Notes: generated by a model not told the origin, from the sequence alone. A stretch of DNA of 64,000 nucleotides from DATBGO01 sp036558005 (GCA_036558005.1 DATBGO010000227.1:19214-83213); one strand, 5' to 3'; numbered from the stretch's first letter, positions 7,305 to 15,817 are shown. Numbers and translations are program-made.

Positions 7305-8452
7305 GCCGCCCGCCGCAGGATCGTGCCCGCCGTGCACAGGCCCTTGCCGTAACTCACCATGCCGAACCCGGACACCAGCCCGGTGACGGCGTCCGGCACC
7401 TGGCGGGCGCCCGCCTCGTGCTGCAGCTGGGTGATGCCCTCGACCAGGCCGATGCAGCCGCCGCCGGCCCCGCACTGCCCGCAGGACAGCTGGCCGCCGC
7501 CGGTGTTGACCGGCAGGTCACCGCGGATGGAGATGTCGGTGTCCTCCAGGAACGGCCCGGCCCCGCCTGGCTTGCAGAAGCCGTAGCCTTCGAGCTGGAT
7601 CGCGACCATGATCGGGTAGTCGTCGTACAGCTGCGCGAAGTCGACCTCGGACCGGCTGACCCCGGCGCCGGCGAACAGGCTGTCCGCGGCCAGCTCCCAG
7701 CCCGCGGGGAGCGAGGAGGCGTTGCCCGGATGCCCGTTGTGCACCTCTCGCATGGACAGCACCTCGACCACCGGCCGGCCCAGCGCCGCGGCGGTGTCCC
7801 GCGCGCAGATCAGCACCGCCTCGGCGCCTGAGCAGGGCATCACGCAGTCGAACAGCCTGATCGGCTCCGCGATCGGCCGGGCGGTGAGGTACTCCTGCAT
7901 CGACAGCGGCTGCCGGAAGAGCGCGTTGTGGTTGAGCAGCGCGTGCTCGCGCTGGGTAACCGCGATCCTGCCTAGCTGCTCCCTGGTCGTGCCGTACCGG
8001 CTCGCGTGCTTGCTCTGGACCAGCGCGAAGATCCCGTTCGCGCCGCCGAACCCGTGCGGGGCGAGATGGTCGCGGATCGCCGGGGTGAAGCTGTCCAGCA
8101 GCGCGTCGTGGCTGGCGACCGAGAACACGTCCCCGGCCAGGATCAGCACGTTGCGCACCTGCCCGGCCCGGATCGCGTGCGCGGCGTGGCCGAGCGCGAT
8201 CACGCTCGACGCCCCGCCGAAGGCGCCCTGCTCGGCCCAGCTCAGCCGGATGCCGAAATGCTCGGCCAGGGTGACCACGTTGCCGGGCGGGTAGCCGAAC
8301 GAGGCCAGCGCCAGCCCGTCCACGTCCCTGCTGTCCAGGCCGGCCCGGTCCAGGCAGGCCCGCGCGGCCTGCCACAGGTGCCAGCCGAGCTCGCGCTCGG
8401 GCCGCTTGGAGTAGGTGCTGGACCCGTAGGAGACGACCGCCGGCTCGGCCAT
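7301..8452 (-). CDS. Thiolase-like protein (SCP-x/lipid-transfer type) lacking the nucleophilic Cys
   Basis: This 383-residue protein starts with ATG at 8452, sharing a base with the CoA-transferase stop. The thiolase fold is clear: AARACLDRAGLDSRDVDGL, LCPxSG-like region FDCVMPCSGAEAV, and the C-terminal DLPVNTGGGQLSCGQCGAGGG with its GGxxGxGHxxG-like turn. The N-terminal catalytic loop, normally NxxCASG, reads QGAFGGASS and has no Cys. Non-catalytic-Cys thiolase relatives paired with DUF35 are known, for instance in steroid-degradation retro-aldolases, so a C-C bond-cleaving or acyl-CoA-handling role is plausible. Claisen thiolysis is unlikely without the cysteine. Confidence 0.83.
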   Translation of the reverse strand: MAEPAVVSYGSSTYSKRPERELGWHLWQAARACLDRAGLDSRDVDGLALASFGYPPGNVVTLAEHFGIRLSWAEQGAFGGASSVIALGHAAHAIRAGQVRNVLILAGDVFSVASHDALLDSFTPAIRDHLAPHGFGGANGIFALVQSKHASRYGTTREQLGRIAVTQREHALLNHNALFRQPLSMQEYLTARPIAEPIRLFDCVMPCSGAEAVLICARDTAAALGRPVVEVLSMREVHNGHPGNASSLPAGWELAADSLFAGAGVSRSEVDFAQLYDDYPIMVAIQLEGYGFCKPGGAGPFLEDTDISIRGDLPVNTGGGQLSCGQCGAGGGCIGLVEGITQLQHEAGARQVPDAVTGLVSGFGMVSYGKGLCTAGTILRRAA

Positions 8453-9657
8453 CAGACCGCCCCCTCGGCCCGGGCGGCGGCCAGCTCGTCGTCGGTCAGC
8501 CCGAGCAGGCCCTGGAGCACCTCAGTGTTGTGCTGGCCCAGGTCGCCGCCTGACCACCGGACCCGGCCCGGGCCGCGGGAGAACAGCGGGAAGACCGCGG
8601 GCATCTTCAGCGGGCCGACATCGGCGTCCGCGACCTCCACGATGTCGTCCCTGGCCTGGTAGTGCGGGTCGGCGAAGATGTCCTTGACGGTGTAGATCCG
8701 GCCGGCGATGACGTCGTGCTCCTCGAACACCTTGAGCACCTCATCGACCGGCCGCTGCCTGATCCAGTCGGCGATGATCTCATCGAGCTCCGCGTCGTTG
8801 GCGATCCGGCTCGCGTTGTCCCTGAACCGCGGGTCGGCGGGCAGCTCAGGCCGGCCGACCGCCCGGGCCAGCCGGGCGAAGGTGCGGTCTGAGCTGGCCG
8901 AGATGGTGATCCACTCGTCCTCGTCGGCGGTCTGGTAGGCGTTGCGCGGTGAGTCCTCCTCCAGCCGGTTACCGCGCCGTCCCTTCACCAGGCCGAGCTG
9001 GTCGTAGCCGACGACCTGGCTCTCGGCCAGCCGGAACAGCGGCTCGTACAGGCTGACATCGATCTCCTGGCCGGCGCCGCTGCCGGTGACGTCGCGCTCG
9101 TAGATCGCCGACAGCAGGCCGATCACGCCGAAGATCGCGGCCAGCGCGTCGGCCAGCGGGAACGCCGACAGCGTCGGCGGCCGGTCCGGGAAGCCGGTGA
9201 ACGACGGGATGCCGGAGATGCCCTCGGCGACCGTCCCGTAGCCGGGCCTGCGCGAGTACGGGCCGGTCTGCCCGTAGCCGCTGACGTGCACCAGGATCAG
9301 CCGCGGGTTCACCTTGGCCAGCTCGGCGTAGGACAGCCCCCAGCGGGCGAAGGTGCCGGGCCGGAAGTTCTCGATCACCACGTCAGCGGTGCGCACCAGC
9401 CGCAGGAACAGCTTCCGGCCGGTCGCGGCGGCCAGGTCCAGGGTGACCAGCCGCTTGTTCCTGGCGGTGACCTTCCACCACAGCGACCGGCCGTCCTTCA
9501 TCGGTGACCATTCCCGCATCGGGTCGCCGGCCCCTGGCTTCTCCACCTTGATGACGTCAGCCCCGAGGTCGGCCAGCAGCGTGCCGCCGAACGGGCCGGC
9601 CACCATCGTGCCGGCGTCGATAACCTTCAGGCCGTCCAGGACCATTCGCTCGCTCAT
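8452..9657 (-). CDS. CaiB/BaiF family III CoA-transferase
   Basis: This 401-residue protein is of full family length. The N-terminus shows LKVIDAGTMVAGPFGGTLLADLGADVIKVEKP, the classic CaiB opening with a CoA-binding region, and RNKRLVTLDL follows. The expected catalytic aspartate, which forms the acyl-enzyme anhydride, is D170 in AFPLADALAA. The C-terminal interlocking part (FADPHYQARDDIVEV, GQHNTEVLQGLLGL) is intact. These enzymes transfer CoA between a CoA thioester and a carboxylic acid. It shares single-base overlaps with the amidase upstream and the thiolase-like gene downstream, so it probably activates the acid released by the earlier steps. Confidence 0.92.
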   Translation of the reverse strand: MSERMVLDGLKVIDAGTMVAGPFGGTLLADLGADVIKVEKPGAGDPMREWSPMKDGRSLWWKVTARNKRLVTLDLAAATGRKLFLRLVRTADVVIENFRPGTFARWGLSYAELAKVNPRLILVHVSGYGQTGPYSRRPGYGTVAEGISGIPSFTGFPDRPPTLSAFPLADALAAIFGVIGLLSAIYERDVTGSGAGQEIDVSLYEPLFRLAESQVVGYDQLGLVKGRRGNRLEEDSPRNAYQTADEDEWITISASSDRTFARLARAVGRPELPADPRFRDNASRIANDAELDEIIADWIRQRPVDEVLKVFEEHDVIAGRIYTVKDIFADPHYQARDDIVEVADADVGPLKMPAVFPLFSRGPGRVRWSGGDLGQHNTEVLQGLLGLTDDELAAARAEGAV

Positions 9658-10343
9658 CAGACCTCCGCCCGCCCGGTCAGGGCGGCTAGCACCTCATCGG
9701 CCGGCAGCACGGCGCCGAAGAGCCGGCTGAACTGTTCCAGTGTGGCGTCGTGGTAGTCCGGCGCGTCCTCGGCCACCGCGTCCTCGACGATCACGCACCG
9801 GTAGCCGCGGTCGGCCGCGTCCCTGGCGGTCAGGTCGACGCACTGGCTGGTCGAGACGCCGGCGAAGACCAGCACGGCGACCCCGAGGTTGCGCAGCAGC
9901 GCGTCGATGCCCGAGGAGGTGAAGGCGCTGGCGGACAGCTTGGTGACGACCGGCTCGCCGGGCAGCGGCACCACCTCGTCCAGGAACTCATACTCGCGCG
10001 CACCCTGGATGTTGCCGAACTCCTGCTCCAGCGACCTGATGTGCGGGACCAGGTCGCCGCAGCCAGCCGCCTGCGAGCCGAGCCGGACGAACACCCGCGG
10101 CAGCCCGTGCTGCCGGAACGCGGTCAGCAGCCGGGCGGTGTTGGGCACGACCAGCTGCTCGATCCTGGTGAACCGGTAGTCGCCCTCTGCGGCCCGGCCG
10201 TGCTCGCTGAGCCACCGGCCGAACCCGGTGCTCCGGCACGCGCTGGCGTACTGCAGGTCGATGACCACCAGCGCTACCGCGGTGCCGGTCAGCGGGACGC
10301 CGATGGTGTGCTCCCGCACCGCATCGGGGCCGGCGCCGGTCAC
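9657..10343 (-). CDS. Isochorismatase-fold cysteine hydrolase (probable carbamoyl/ureide amidase)
   Basis: This 228-residue protein starts with ATG at 10343, overlapping the hydantoinase stop by ATGA. The catalytic triad of the family is visible: D29 in LVVIDLQ, K135 in VVTKLSASAF and C168 in GVSTSQCVDLTARD. The family includes N-carbamoylsarcosine amidase, biuret hydrolase, RutB and nicotinamidase. Coming directly after a hydantoinase, it most simply removes the carbamoyl group that ring opening leaves behind, giving an amino acid, CO2 and ammonia. That assignment is inference from order. The fold and triad are seen. Confidence 0.85.
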   Translation of the reverse strand: MTGAGPDAVREHTIGVPLTGTAVALVVIDLQYASACRSTGFGRWLSEHGRAAEGDYRFTRIEQLVVPNTARLLTAFRQHGLPRVFVRLGSQAAGCGDLVPHIRSLEQEFGNIQGAREYEFLDEVVPLPGEPVVTKLSASAFTSSGIDALLRNLGVAVLVFAGVSTSQCVDLTARDAADRGYRCVIVEDAVAEDAPDYHDATLEQFSRLFGAVLPADEVLAALTGRAEV

Positions 10344-11749
10344 GGCTCAGTCGGGGACCCGGCCGCGATGAACTGCCCCGTCCCTTCCGGGCCAACCCAT
10401 TTCCTGTCCTCGACCAGCACCTGGCCGCGCAGGATCGTCGTCACCGGGTAGCCGTCGCACCGCCAGCCGTCCCACACGCTGTAGTCGCAGTCGGCGTGCA
10501 GCTCGTCCTGGCGGATGTCGTAGGTCAGCCCAGGGTCCATCAGCACGATGTCGGCGTCGCTGCCGGGCAGGATCGCGCCCTTGCGCGGGAACAGGCCGAA
10601 GATCTTGGCCGGCCCTTCGGCGGTGACGTCGACGAACTTGTTGACCGACACCTTGCCCCGCCGCACGCCCTCGGAGTAGAAGACGCCCATCCGGGTCTCG
10701 ATGCCGTTGTGCCCGCCGGTCACGTTGTCGACCTGCTCGCCGGCCATCTTGTCGGCCCGGGGCAGGGTGAAGTCGTCGGAGGACAGCGAGTGCACGATGC
10801 CCTCCTGCAGCGCGGCCCACAGCGCCTGCTGGTCGCGCTGGCCCTTCAGGCCCGGATAGGTGTGATAGAGCTGCCCGTCCTCGCGCGCGTAGTAGTCGGA
10901 GGTGAAGGTCAGGTAGTTGTGCAGCGCCTCGCCGAACACCGGCTCGCGCCTGCCCTGGGCCTGGGCGACCGCCTCCACGCCCTCATGCGAGGTGATGTGG
11001 CAGACATACAGCGGCGAGCCGGACCGGCGCGACAGCAGCAGCACCCGGCTGATCGCCGCCTCCTCGGTCAGGCCGGTCCTGGCCAGCGCGATGTTGCCGG
11101 CCTGCTGCCTGCCTTCGTGGTAGAGGCAGTGAATGTTGTAGTTGATGATCGAGTCGTCCTCGCAGTGCACCATGACGACCGCGCCGAGCCTGGCGGCCCG
11201 CGTCATCACCCCCCAGATGCGGCCGTCATCGGAGTACAGCGACCCGCCGGTGACCGGGTCGTCGGCGGCCGAGAACGCGGTGAACATCTTGAACGAGGTG
11301 ATGCCCTCGGCGAAGGCGTCGTTCATCTCGTCCATCACCGTCACGGTGCTGCGCCCGGTGATCATCGCGTGCAGCGCGTAGTCCACGTGCGGCCGGTCCC
11401 CGGCGATCTCCTGCCGCTTGTCCTCGATGGCCGCCAGCAGGCTGCCCTCGCCGTTCTGCTTGGCGAAGTCGATGAACGTGGTGGTGCCGCCGAAGGCCGC
11501 CGCCCTGGTGCCCGGGTTCGCCGACTGCGCGGTCATCACCGGCGACAGCGGCAGGTTGAAGTGCACGTGCGCGTCCACCCCGCCGGGGATCACGTACTTG
11601 CCGCTGGCGTCGATCGTGCGGGCGGCCTCCTGGGTCACCGACCCCGGGCTGGCCAGCAGGACGATCTTGCCGTCCCGCACGCCGATGTCCCACCGCTGCG
11701 TCGTGTCCGCCGAGACCACCTCGCCGCCGGTGATCAGCAGGTCCAGCAT
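10340..11749 (-). CDS. Dihydropyrimidinase/hydantoinase-family amidohydrolase
   Basis: This 469-residue protein has ATG at 11749 with GGAGG seven bases upstream. Metal-site residues are in place: H61 and H63 (DAHVHF), carbamylated lysine K154 (TSFKMFTAF), H195 (VVMVHCEDD), H251 (YVCHITSHEG) and D325 (SLSSDDFT). The enzyme hydrolyses cyclic ureides such as dihydropyrimidines or hydantoins to N-carbamoyl amino acids in the cytoplasm. It follows the permease gene, with a strong hairpin between them, and leads the coupled run of the degradative block. The lid loop is not diagnostic by eye, so dihydrouracil, hydantoin or allantoin-like substrates all remain possible. Confidence 0.9.
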   Translation of the reverse strand: MLDLLITGGEVVSADTTQRWDIGVRDGKIVLLASPGSVTQEAARTIDASGKYVIPGGVDAHVHFNLPLSPVMTAQSANPGTRAAAFGGTTTFIDFAKQNGEGSLLAAIEDKRQEIAGDRPHVDYALHAMITGRSTVTVMDEMNDAFAEGITSFKMFTAFSAADDPVTGGSLYSDDGRIWGVMTRAARLGAVVMVHCEDDSIINYNIHCLYHEGRQQAGNIALARTGLTEEAAISRVLLLSRRSGSPLYVCHITSHEGVEAVAQAQGRREPVFGEALHNYLTFTSDYYAREDGQLYHTYPGLKGQRDQQALWAALQEGIVHSLSSDDFTLPRADKMAGEQVDNVTGGHNGIETRMGVFYSEGVRRGKVSVNKFVDVTAEGPAKIFGLFPRKGAILPGSDADIVLMDPGLTYDIRQDELHADCDYSVWDGWRCDGYPVTTILRGQVLVEDRKWVGPEGTGQFIAAGSPTEP

Positions 11750-11826
11750 GTCGTTGCCTCCGTTCTGGGTCGGTGCGCGCCACCGGGCCGGGTGGCCGCC
11801 GGGCCGCAGGCCGCCCGCGGGCGGCC

Positions 11827-11859
11827 GCCACCGAGCCGGCCGCGCCCCGGCTCGGTGGC
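11827..11859 (-). terminator. Strong GC hairpin between permease and hydantoinase genes
   Basis: Two perfect 13-base arms (GCCACCGAGCCGG and its complement) are separated by seven bases, 21 bases after the permease stop. No T-run follows, which is common for actinobacterial terminators. It should end or attenuate the permease transcript, allowing the permease and the enzymes to be expressed at different levels. Confidence 0.65.
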
Positions 11860-11879
11860 GATCGCCAGCGCGGACGGAG

Positions 11880-13382
11880 CTACGAGACGGTCACCACGCC
11901 CTCGCTCTGGCTGCCGGACACGGTGGCGACGTCGACGACCGCGCCGGGCGCGTACCGGCCGGCCGCCTGGCGCGCGGGCTTGCTGAAGCCGAGCAGGCTC
12001 TGCAGGTCGCGGCCGCGGAGGGCCCGGGCGACGCCGACCAGGGCCAGGTAGCCGATCCCGCCCAGGGCCCATGCCTCCGGCGGGACCAGGCCCAGGTTGG
12101 CCTGCGGTGCCCCGCCGGGCAGCAGGCCGGAGGCCCAGGCGCCGAGCCCGACCGCCACCAGCAGGGCGATGATCGCCGGCCAGTTGGCGTTCCCGGTCTC
12201 ATGCCACTCCGGCACCGCGTCCAGCGGCCTGGAGATGCGGTACAGCCGCGGGACGACGAAGTGGTCGATGGCCATGATGATCGTCGCGGTCGGGACGCCG
12301 ATCGCGGTGAACCCGGCCACCCGCTCGAACCCGCTGGTGATGACGTAGGGCACGATCCAGGCCGACAGCCCGCCGAGTGCCGCCGCGATCAGGCAGGTGT
12401 ACTGCCGCTTCCACCGGCTGAACCCGCCGAGCAGGTTCTGCATCGCGTTGGTCACCACGTAGTAGTTGCCGTCGTTGACCGAGACCTGCCCGAGCACCAG
12501 CACGATGACCGCCAGCCACAGCGCCCCGAACAGCGAGTAGCTCGTGATCGTCCGCACCGCGGGGCCGAAGTCGGCGGTCCCGGCGATCTGGCCCATGACC
12601 CAGCCGCCGACGCCGCTGAGGACGAAACCGAAGATCAGCGAGAACGCGTAAATGGCGCCGGCTGTCCAGAACCTGGGCCGGGCGAACCGGAAGAAGTCAG
12701 GCTCCTCGCCCCACATCACGAACCCGATGACCAGGGTCATGGCCGGGAAGAAGCCCATCGGCACGACCGCCTTGGGGTGCGCCGCGAGCACCGCCGAGCC
12801 CTCGGTGCTGAACGCCTTGATCACCAGGAAGCACAGCCACAGGGTCATGATCGGCGTCACCACGTACCTGGCGAAGTTGGTGATGCCGGTGAAGCCGAGG
12901 AAGTTGTTCGTGATCATCAGCACGGTGAGGATCACGCCGATCAGCAGCACGTGGCCCCAGCCGTACATGCCGCTGAGGATCTGCACGGTCAGGTTGCCCT
13001 GGAAGCCCGCCCAGCCGATCTGTGTCAGCACGATGATCGCGGACACGATGATCGACCCGGACACCCCGAAGACCGACCTGGTCAGCAGCGAGTGGGTCTG
13101 CCCGGTCCGGGAGCCGAGGTAGGCCGCGCACATCCCGTACGCCCAGTACACCGCGGTGCCGAGCAAGATGATGAAAACCGTCTTGCCGAGGGTGAAGCCC
13201 GCCTCATTCAGCGAGAACCCCATGAACACATAGGAGAAGCCGGCCCAGAACGTCATCATCAGCGCCTGCAGGTGCCAGGTCGGGCGGCGCTTGGTGAGCG
13301 GGACCACCTCGGTCGTGTAGTCGTGGGTGATGGCTTCTTCCAGCGTCTCGCCGGTCACCGGGGCGTTATTGATTGCCTCCAC
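11880..13382 (-). CDS. NCS1-family nucleobase/hydantoin/allantoin permease
   Basis: I place the start at GTG 13382 because GGGAGGAG sits about seven bases upstream. The frame stays open further upstream but without a site. The 500-residue product has about twelve hydrophobic helices. The first helical region RPTWHLQALMMTFWAGFSYVF, with GIGWAGFQGN-like QIGWAGFQGNLTVQ, matches NCS1 sodium- or proton-coupled carriers of nucleobases, hydantoins, allantoin and related ureides (Mhp1, PucI, FurA). It faces the enzymes of the same strand, so its cargo is presumably the hydantoinase substrate. Its own promoter is visible at 13467-13496. Confidence 0.9.
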   Translation of the reverse strand: MEAINNAPVTGETLEEAITHDYTTEVVPLTKRRPTWHLQALMMTFWAGFSYVFMGFSLNEAGFTLGKTVFIILLGTAVYWAYGMCAAYLGSRTGQTHSLLTRSVFGVSGSIIVSAIIVLTQIGWAGFQGNLTVQILSGMYGWGHVLLIGVILTVLMITNNFLGFTGITNFARYVVTPIMTLWLCFLVIKAFSTEGSAVLAAHPKAVVPMGFFPAMTLVIGFVMWGEEPDFFRFARPRFWTAGAIYAFSLIFGFVLSGVGGWVMGQIAGTADFGPAVRTITSYSLFGALWLAVIVLVLGQVSVNDGNYYVVTNAMQNLLGGFSRWKRQYTCLIAAALGGLSAWIVPYVITSGFERVAGFTAIGVPTATIIMAIDHFVVPRLYRISRPLDAVPEWHETGNANWPAIIALLVAVGLGAWASGLLPGGAPQANLGLVPPEAWALGGIGYLALVGVARALRGRDLQSLLGFSKPARQAAGRYAPGAVVDVATVSGSQSEGVVTVS

Positions 13383-13466
13383 GCAAGACTCCTCCCTCGC
13401 CTGAGGCAGGGCCGGTCCGCCACGGAAGGCGGGTACCGAAGCCACCTTCTTGTCCGCGATCGTCAC

Positions 13467-13496
13467 AGTATGAGCAGGCCCGGAATCACGTGTCAA
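13467..13496 (-). promoter_or_regulatory. Sigma-70-like promoter of the permease gene
   Basis: On the minus strand, TTGACA (13496-13491) is followed after 18 bases by CATACT (13472-13467), about 85 bases before the chosen GTG. The -35 is consensus. Possible operators for the local RpiR regulator were not identified. Confidence 0.55.
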
Positions 13497-13555
13497 TAGA
13501 TAGATGCAAATAGCCGAAAGGCGCAACGCTGATTGCATTGACTAGGCTGGCCCGC

Positions 13556-14293
13556 ATGGCAACGCGGCTGGTGCATCTCGCGATCGACACGCCCGACCCG
13601 GCCGGACTGGCGCGGTTCTGGTCCGCCGCGCTGGACTGGCCGGTCGCCGAGGCAGACCCCGACGAGGTGGTCATCTGGCCGGCCGGCTACCAGTACCCGG
13701 ACCCGGTCGCGCTGCCGCTGGTGTTCCTGCGGGTACCCGAGCCCAAGACGGCCAAGAACCGGATCCACCTCGACCTGCCGTCCGCATCGGCCGACGACCA
13801 GCTGGCGAAGGTGGGCCGGCTGCGCGATCTGGGCGCGGTCCCGGCCGACGTGGGCCAGGGCGAGGTGCCGTGGGTGGTGCTGGCCGACCCGCAGGGCAAT
13901 GAGTTCTGCGTGCTGGAGCCGCGCCCGGTCTACCGCGACACCGGGCCGGTCGCCGCGGTGGTGGCCGACAGCACCGACCCGGTGGCGGCCGCCGGGTTCT
14001 GGACCCAGGCCGCCGGCTGGGCCGTGCACTCCGCCAGCCCGCAGTTCGCCGCGCTGCGCTCTCCCGGCGAGGTCGGGCCTTACCTGGAATTCTTGCGCGT
14101 CCCTGAGGCCAAGACGGTGAAGAACCGGGTCCACCTCGACCTGCGGCCGCAGGCCGCCGACGACCAGCTGGCCGAGGTGGCCAGGCTGACCGAGGCCGGC
14201 GCGGTGCCTGCCGACGTCGGCCAGCGGGACGTGACCTGGGTGGTGCTCGCCGACCCCGAGGGCGGCGAGTTCTGCGTGCTGACGCCGCTATAG
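13556..14293 (+). CDS. Two-domain VOC (glyoxalase-like) protein
   Basis: This 245-residue protein starts with ATG at 13556. The frame opens six codons earlier at a TTG, but the product aligns from MATRLVHLAIDTPDP. It is an internal duplication: residues about 4-118 and 125-245 both end in the same pattern, KNRxHLDL, DDQLAxVxRL, AVPADVGQ, WVVLADPxGxEFCVL. This is the Glyoxalase_6-type subfamily, often of unknown substrate. Only weak ribosome-binding signal precedes the start, and TAGGCT lies seven bases before it, so a leaderless mRNA is possible. It is divergent from the permease gene and may not belong to the same pathway. Confidence 0.85.
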   Translation: MATRLVHLAIDTPDPAGLARFWSAALDWPVAEADPDEVVIWPAGYQYPDPVALPLVFLRVPEPKTAKNRIHLDLPSASADDQLAKVGRLRDLGAVPADVGQGEVPWVVLADPQGNEFCVLEPRPVYRDTGPVAAVVADSTDPVAAAGFWTQAAGWAVHSASPQFAALRSPGEVGPYLEFLRVPEAKTVKNRVHLDLRPQAADDQLAEVARLTEAGAVPADVGQRDVTWVVLADPEGGEFCVLTPL

Positions 14294-14385
14294 ACCGGAA
14301 TGGCTGCCCGGAATGCGGGTAAAGGACATTCCTGAGCGTTTTCACGACGATCAGCTGCGGACACAGACATAAAGGAGTCCCCGGT

Positions 14386-14883
14386 ATGCGGTATGCGGTG
14401 CGAGAGAAGCTCTTTTCGATCGGCGGCGACTTCTGGATCACCGACCAGGACCACAACAAGGTGCTGCTGGTGGACGGCAAGGCGCTGTCGATGCGGGAGC
14501 GGCTGGAGCTGAAGGACGCCGACGGCAACATCGTCGCGACCGTGCGCAAGAAGCTGATGGCGATGCGCGAGACCATGCAGATCGACCGGGACGGCGATCA
14601 CGCCGCGACCGTGCGCAAGGAGCTGTTCTCGCCGCTGCGGCACCGGTCGGTCATCGACCTGGCTGACGGCGGCCAGCTGGAGGCCAGCGGCGACATCCTG
14701 GCCAAGGAGTTCGAGATCAGCGACGGCAGCAGGGCGCTGGCCAGGATCTCCAGGGCCTGGTTCCGGCTGCGCGACACCTACGGGGTGGACGTGGCGCCCG
14801 GCGAGGACGACGTCCTGATGCTGGCGGTGGCCGTCGCGCTGGACCGGATCCACCGCGACGAGGAGGCGCGGCGCGACCGCTGA
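14386..14883 (+). CDS. LURP-one-related (scramblase-like fold) protein
   Basis: This 165-residue protein follows AAAGGAG at a good distance. MRYAVREKLFSIGGDFWITDQDHNKVLLVDGKALSMRE shows the repeated beta-strand pattern of the LOR family (tubby/scramblase-like beta barrel around a central helix). FRLRDTYGVDVAPGEDDVLMLAVAVALDRI supplies the C-terminal central helix. Members are widespread in actinomycetes as single-gene proteins of unknown role, possibly lipid binding. The gene stands alone between a VOC gene and a stretch of remnants. Confidence 0.8.
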   Translation: MRYAVREKLFSIGGDFWITDQDHNKVLLVDGKALSMRERLELKDADGNIVATVRKKLMAMRETMQIDRDGDHAATVRKELFSPLRHRSVIDLADGGQLEASGDILAKEFEISDGSRALARISRAWFRLRDTYGVDVAPGEDDVLMLAVAVALDRIHRDEEARRDR

Positions 14884-15206
14884 GGCTGGATTCCATAGAA
14901 GCGTCGTGGTCGTTGGCCAGTAAATAGCGCTGAGAAGCCACCACGGTCTCAGGAAACGGCCTCAGCGGCGGGCCAGTGCCGGGGCATCCGGCGCGGCAGC
15001 GTGCAACGGCTGGCCGCCAGTTCCGGCCGGACGAGAAGGAACTGCTGCTGCCGCTGGGCCTGGGCATCACCAACGAGCGCAGCGACGCGGCGCCTCACCA
15101 GTGCGCCCGGTGTCGCCAGGGCGGCGGCACTGACAGTCACGACCTCGTCATCGGGCCGGGGAGAGCCGGCCCGCGCTGGTGGCCCCATGGTCAGCGCGGG
15201 CCGGGG
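14884..15206. other. Intergenic stretch containing a gene remnant
   Basis: No complete gene is seen. The only recognisable content is the 63-base copy of the mug core at 15013-15075, described separately. The flanks do not read as mug in any frame. No promoter or terminator was identified. Confidence 0.6.
15013..15075 (+). pseudogene. Fragment of a G/U mismatch DNA glycosylase gene
   Basis: These 63 bases match 20983-21045 inside the intact mug gene with two differences (positions 15032 and 15036). Read in frame they give RQFRPDEKELLLPLGLGITN, against RQFRPDEQELLLPLGLGITN in the intact gene. Homology stops abruptly on both sides. It is a leftover of a duplicated or rearranged copy. Confidence 0.8.
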
Positions 15207-15779
15207 TCAGGGACGGGCGCAGGCCAGGATGCCCGCCAGCAGTTCCGCGATGCGGGCAGCGGCCTCTTCGGCGCTGCGGAGGCGCTGGCATTCCCAGGTG
15301 AACGTGCCGTCCTCCCCGACGCGGACCTCGCCCCGGCCGGGCCTGCCCGGACGGGTGACCATGATCTGCGCGCAGACCTCTAGGTTCGCCTGGTCGGCGT
15401 GGATGCTCAGCGCGGCGGCCAGCCCGGCGGCGCGCAGCGCCAGGCCCACCCGGCCCAGCAGCGTCAGGTCCGGGTCGCTGACCCGCGGGCCGGGCTGCCA
15501 GTCCTCCCGGTCACCCAGCACCCGCATCGCGGTGGCCGCCAGCGTGGCCGGATCAGGTGCCGGTGGCCCGGCCGGCCAGCAGTCCACCAGCACGTACCCG
15601 CTGTCATCAGCGATCACCGTGCACCACCGGCCCGGCAACCCGGTCACCCGCAGCAGGCACCCGTCATCCTCGAACGAATACCCTACCGGCAGCCTCCGCG
15701 CCGACAGCTCCATGGCGATGACGCTAAGCAGCCCGCCCGGCCGCGCCGCTTGCGTGTCTTCTGGTGTGCTGGGATTCAC
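15207..15779 (-). CDS. Hypothetical actinobacterial protein, 190 aa
   Basis: I do not recognise a family. The GTG start at 15779 has AGGA about seven bases upstream. The protein is soluble and mixed alpha/beta, with a central GRWCTVIADDSGYVLVDCW stretch and a C-terminal helix (SAEEAAARIAELLAGILA). There is no signal peptide or membrane segment. The gene is preceded by a large hairpin that separates it from the binding-protein gene. Proteins of this general style often accompany XRE/DUF and methyltransferase genes in actinomycetes, as here, but a role cannot be assigned. Confidence 0.55.
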   Translation of the reverse strand: MNPSTPEDTQAARPGGLLSVIAMELSARRLPVGYSFEDDGCLLRVTGLPGRWCTVIADDSGYVLVDCWPAGPPAPDPATLAATAMRVLGDREDWQPGPRVSDPDLTLLGRVGLALRAAGLAAALSIHADQANLEVCAQIMVTRPGRPGRGEVRVGEDGTFTWECQRLRSAEEAAARIAELLAGILACARP

Positions 15780-15817
15780 GAGAACGTCCTGTCAGGGGTG
15801 TGGTTTCCCCGCCGGCC

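Noticed and set aside
10496..11986. 496-residue open frame on the plus strand
   Set aside because: Antisense of the hydantoinase gene; composition is that of a shadow frame.
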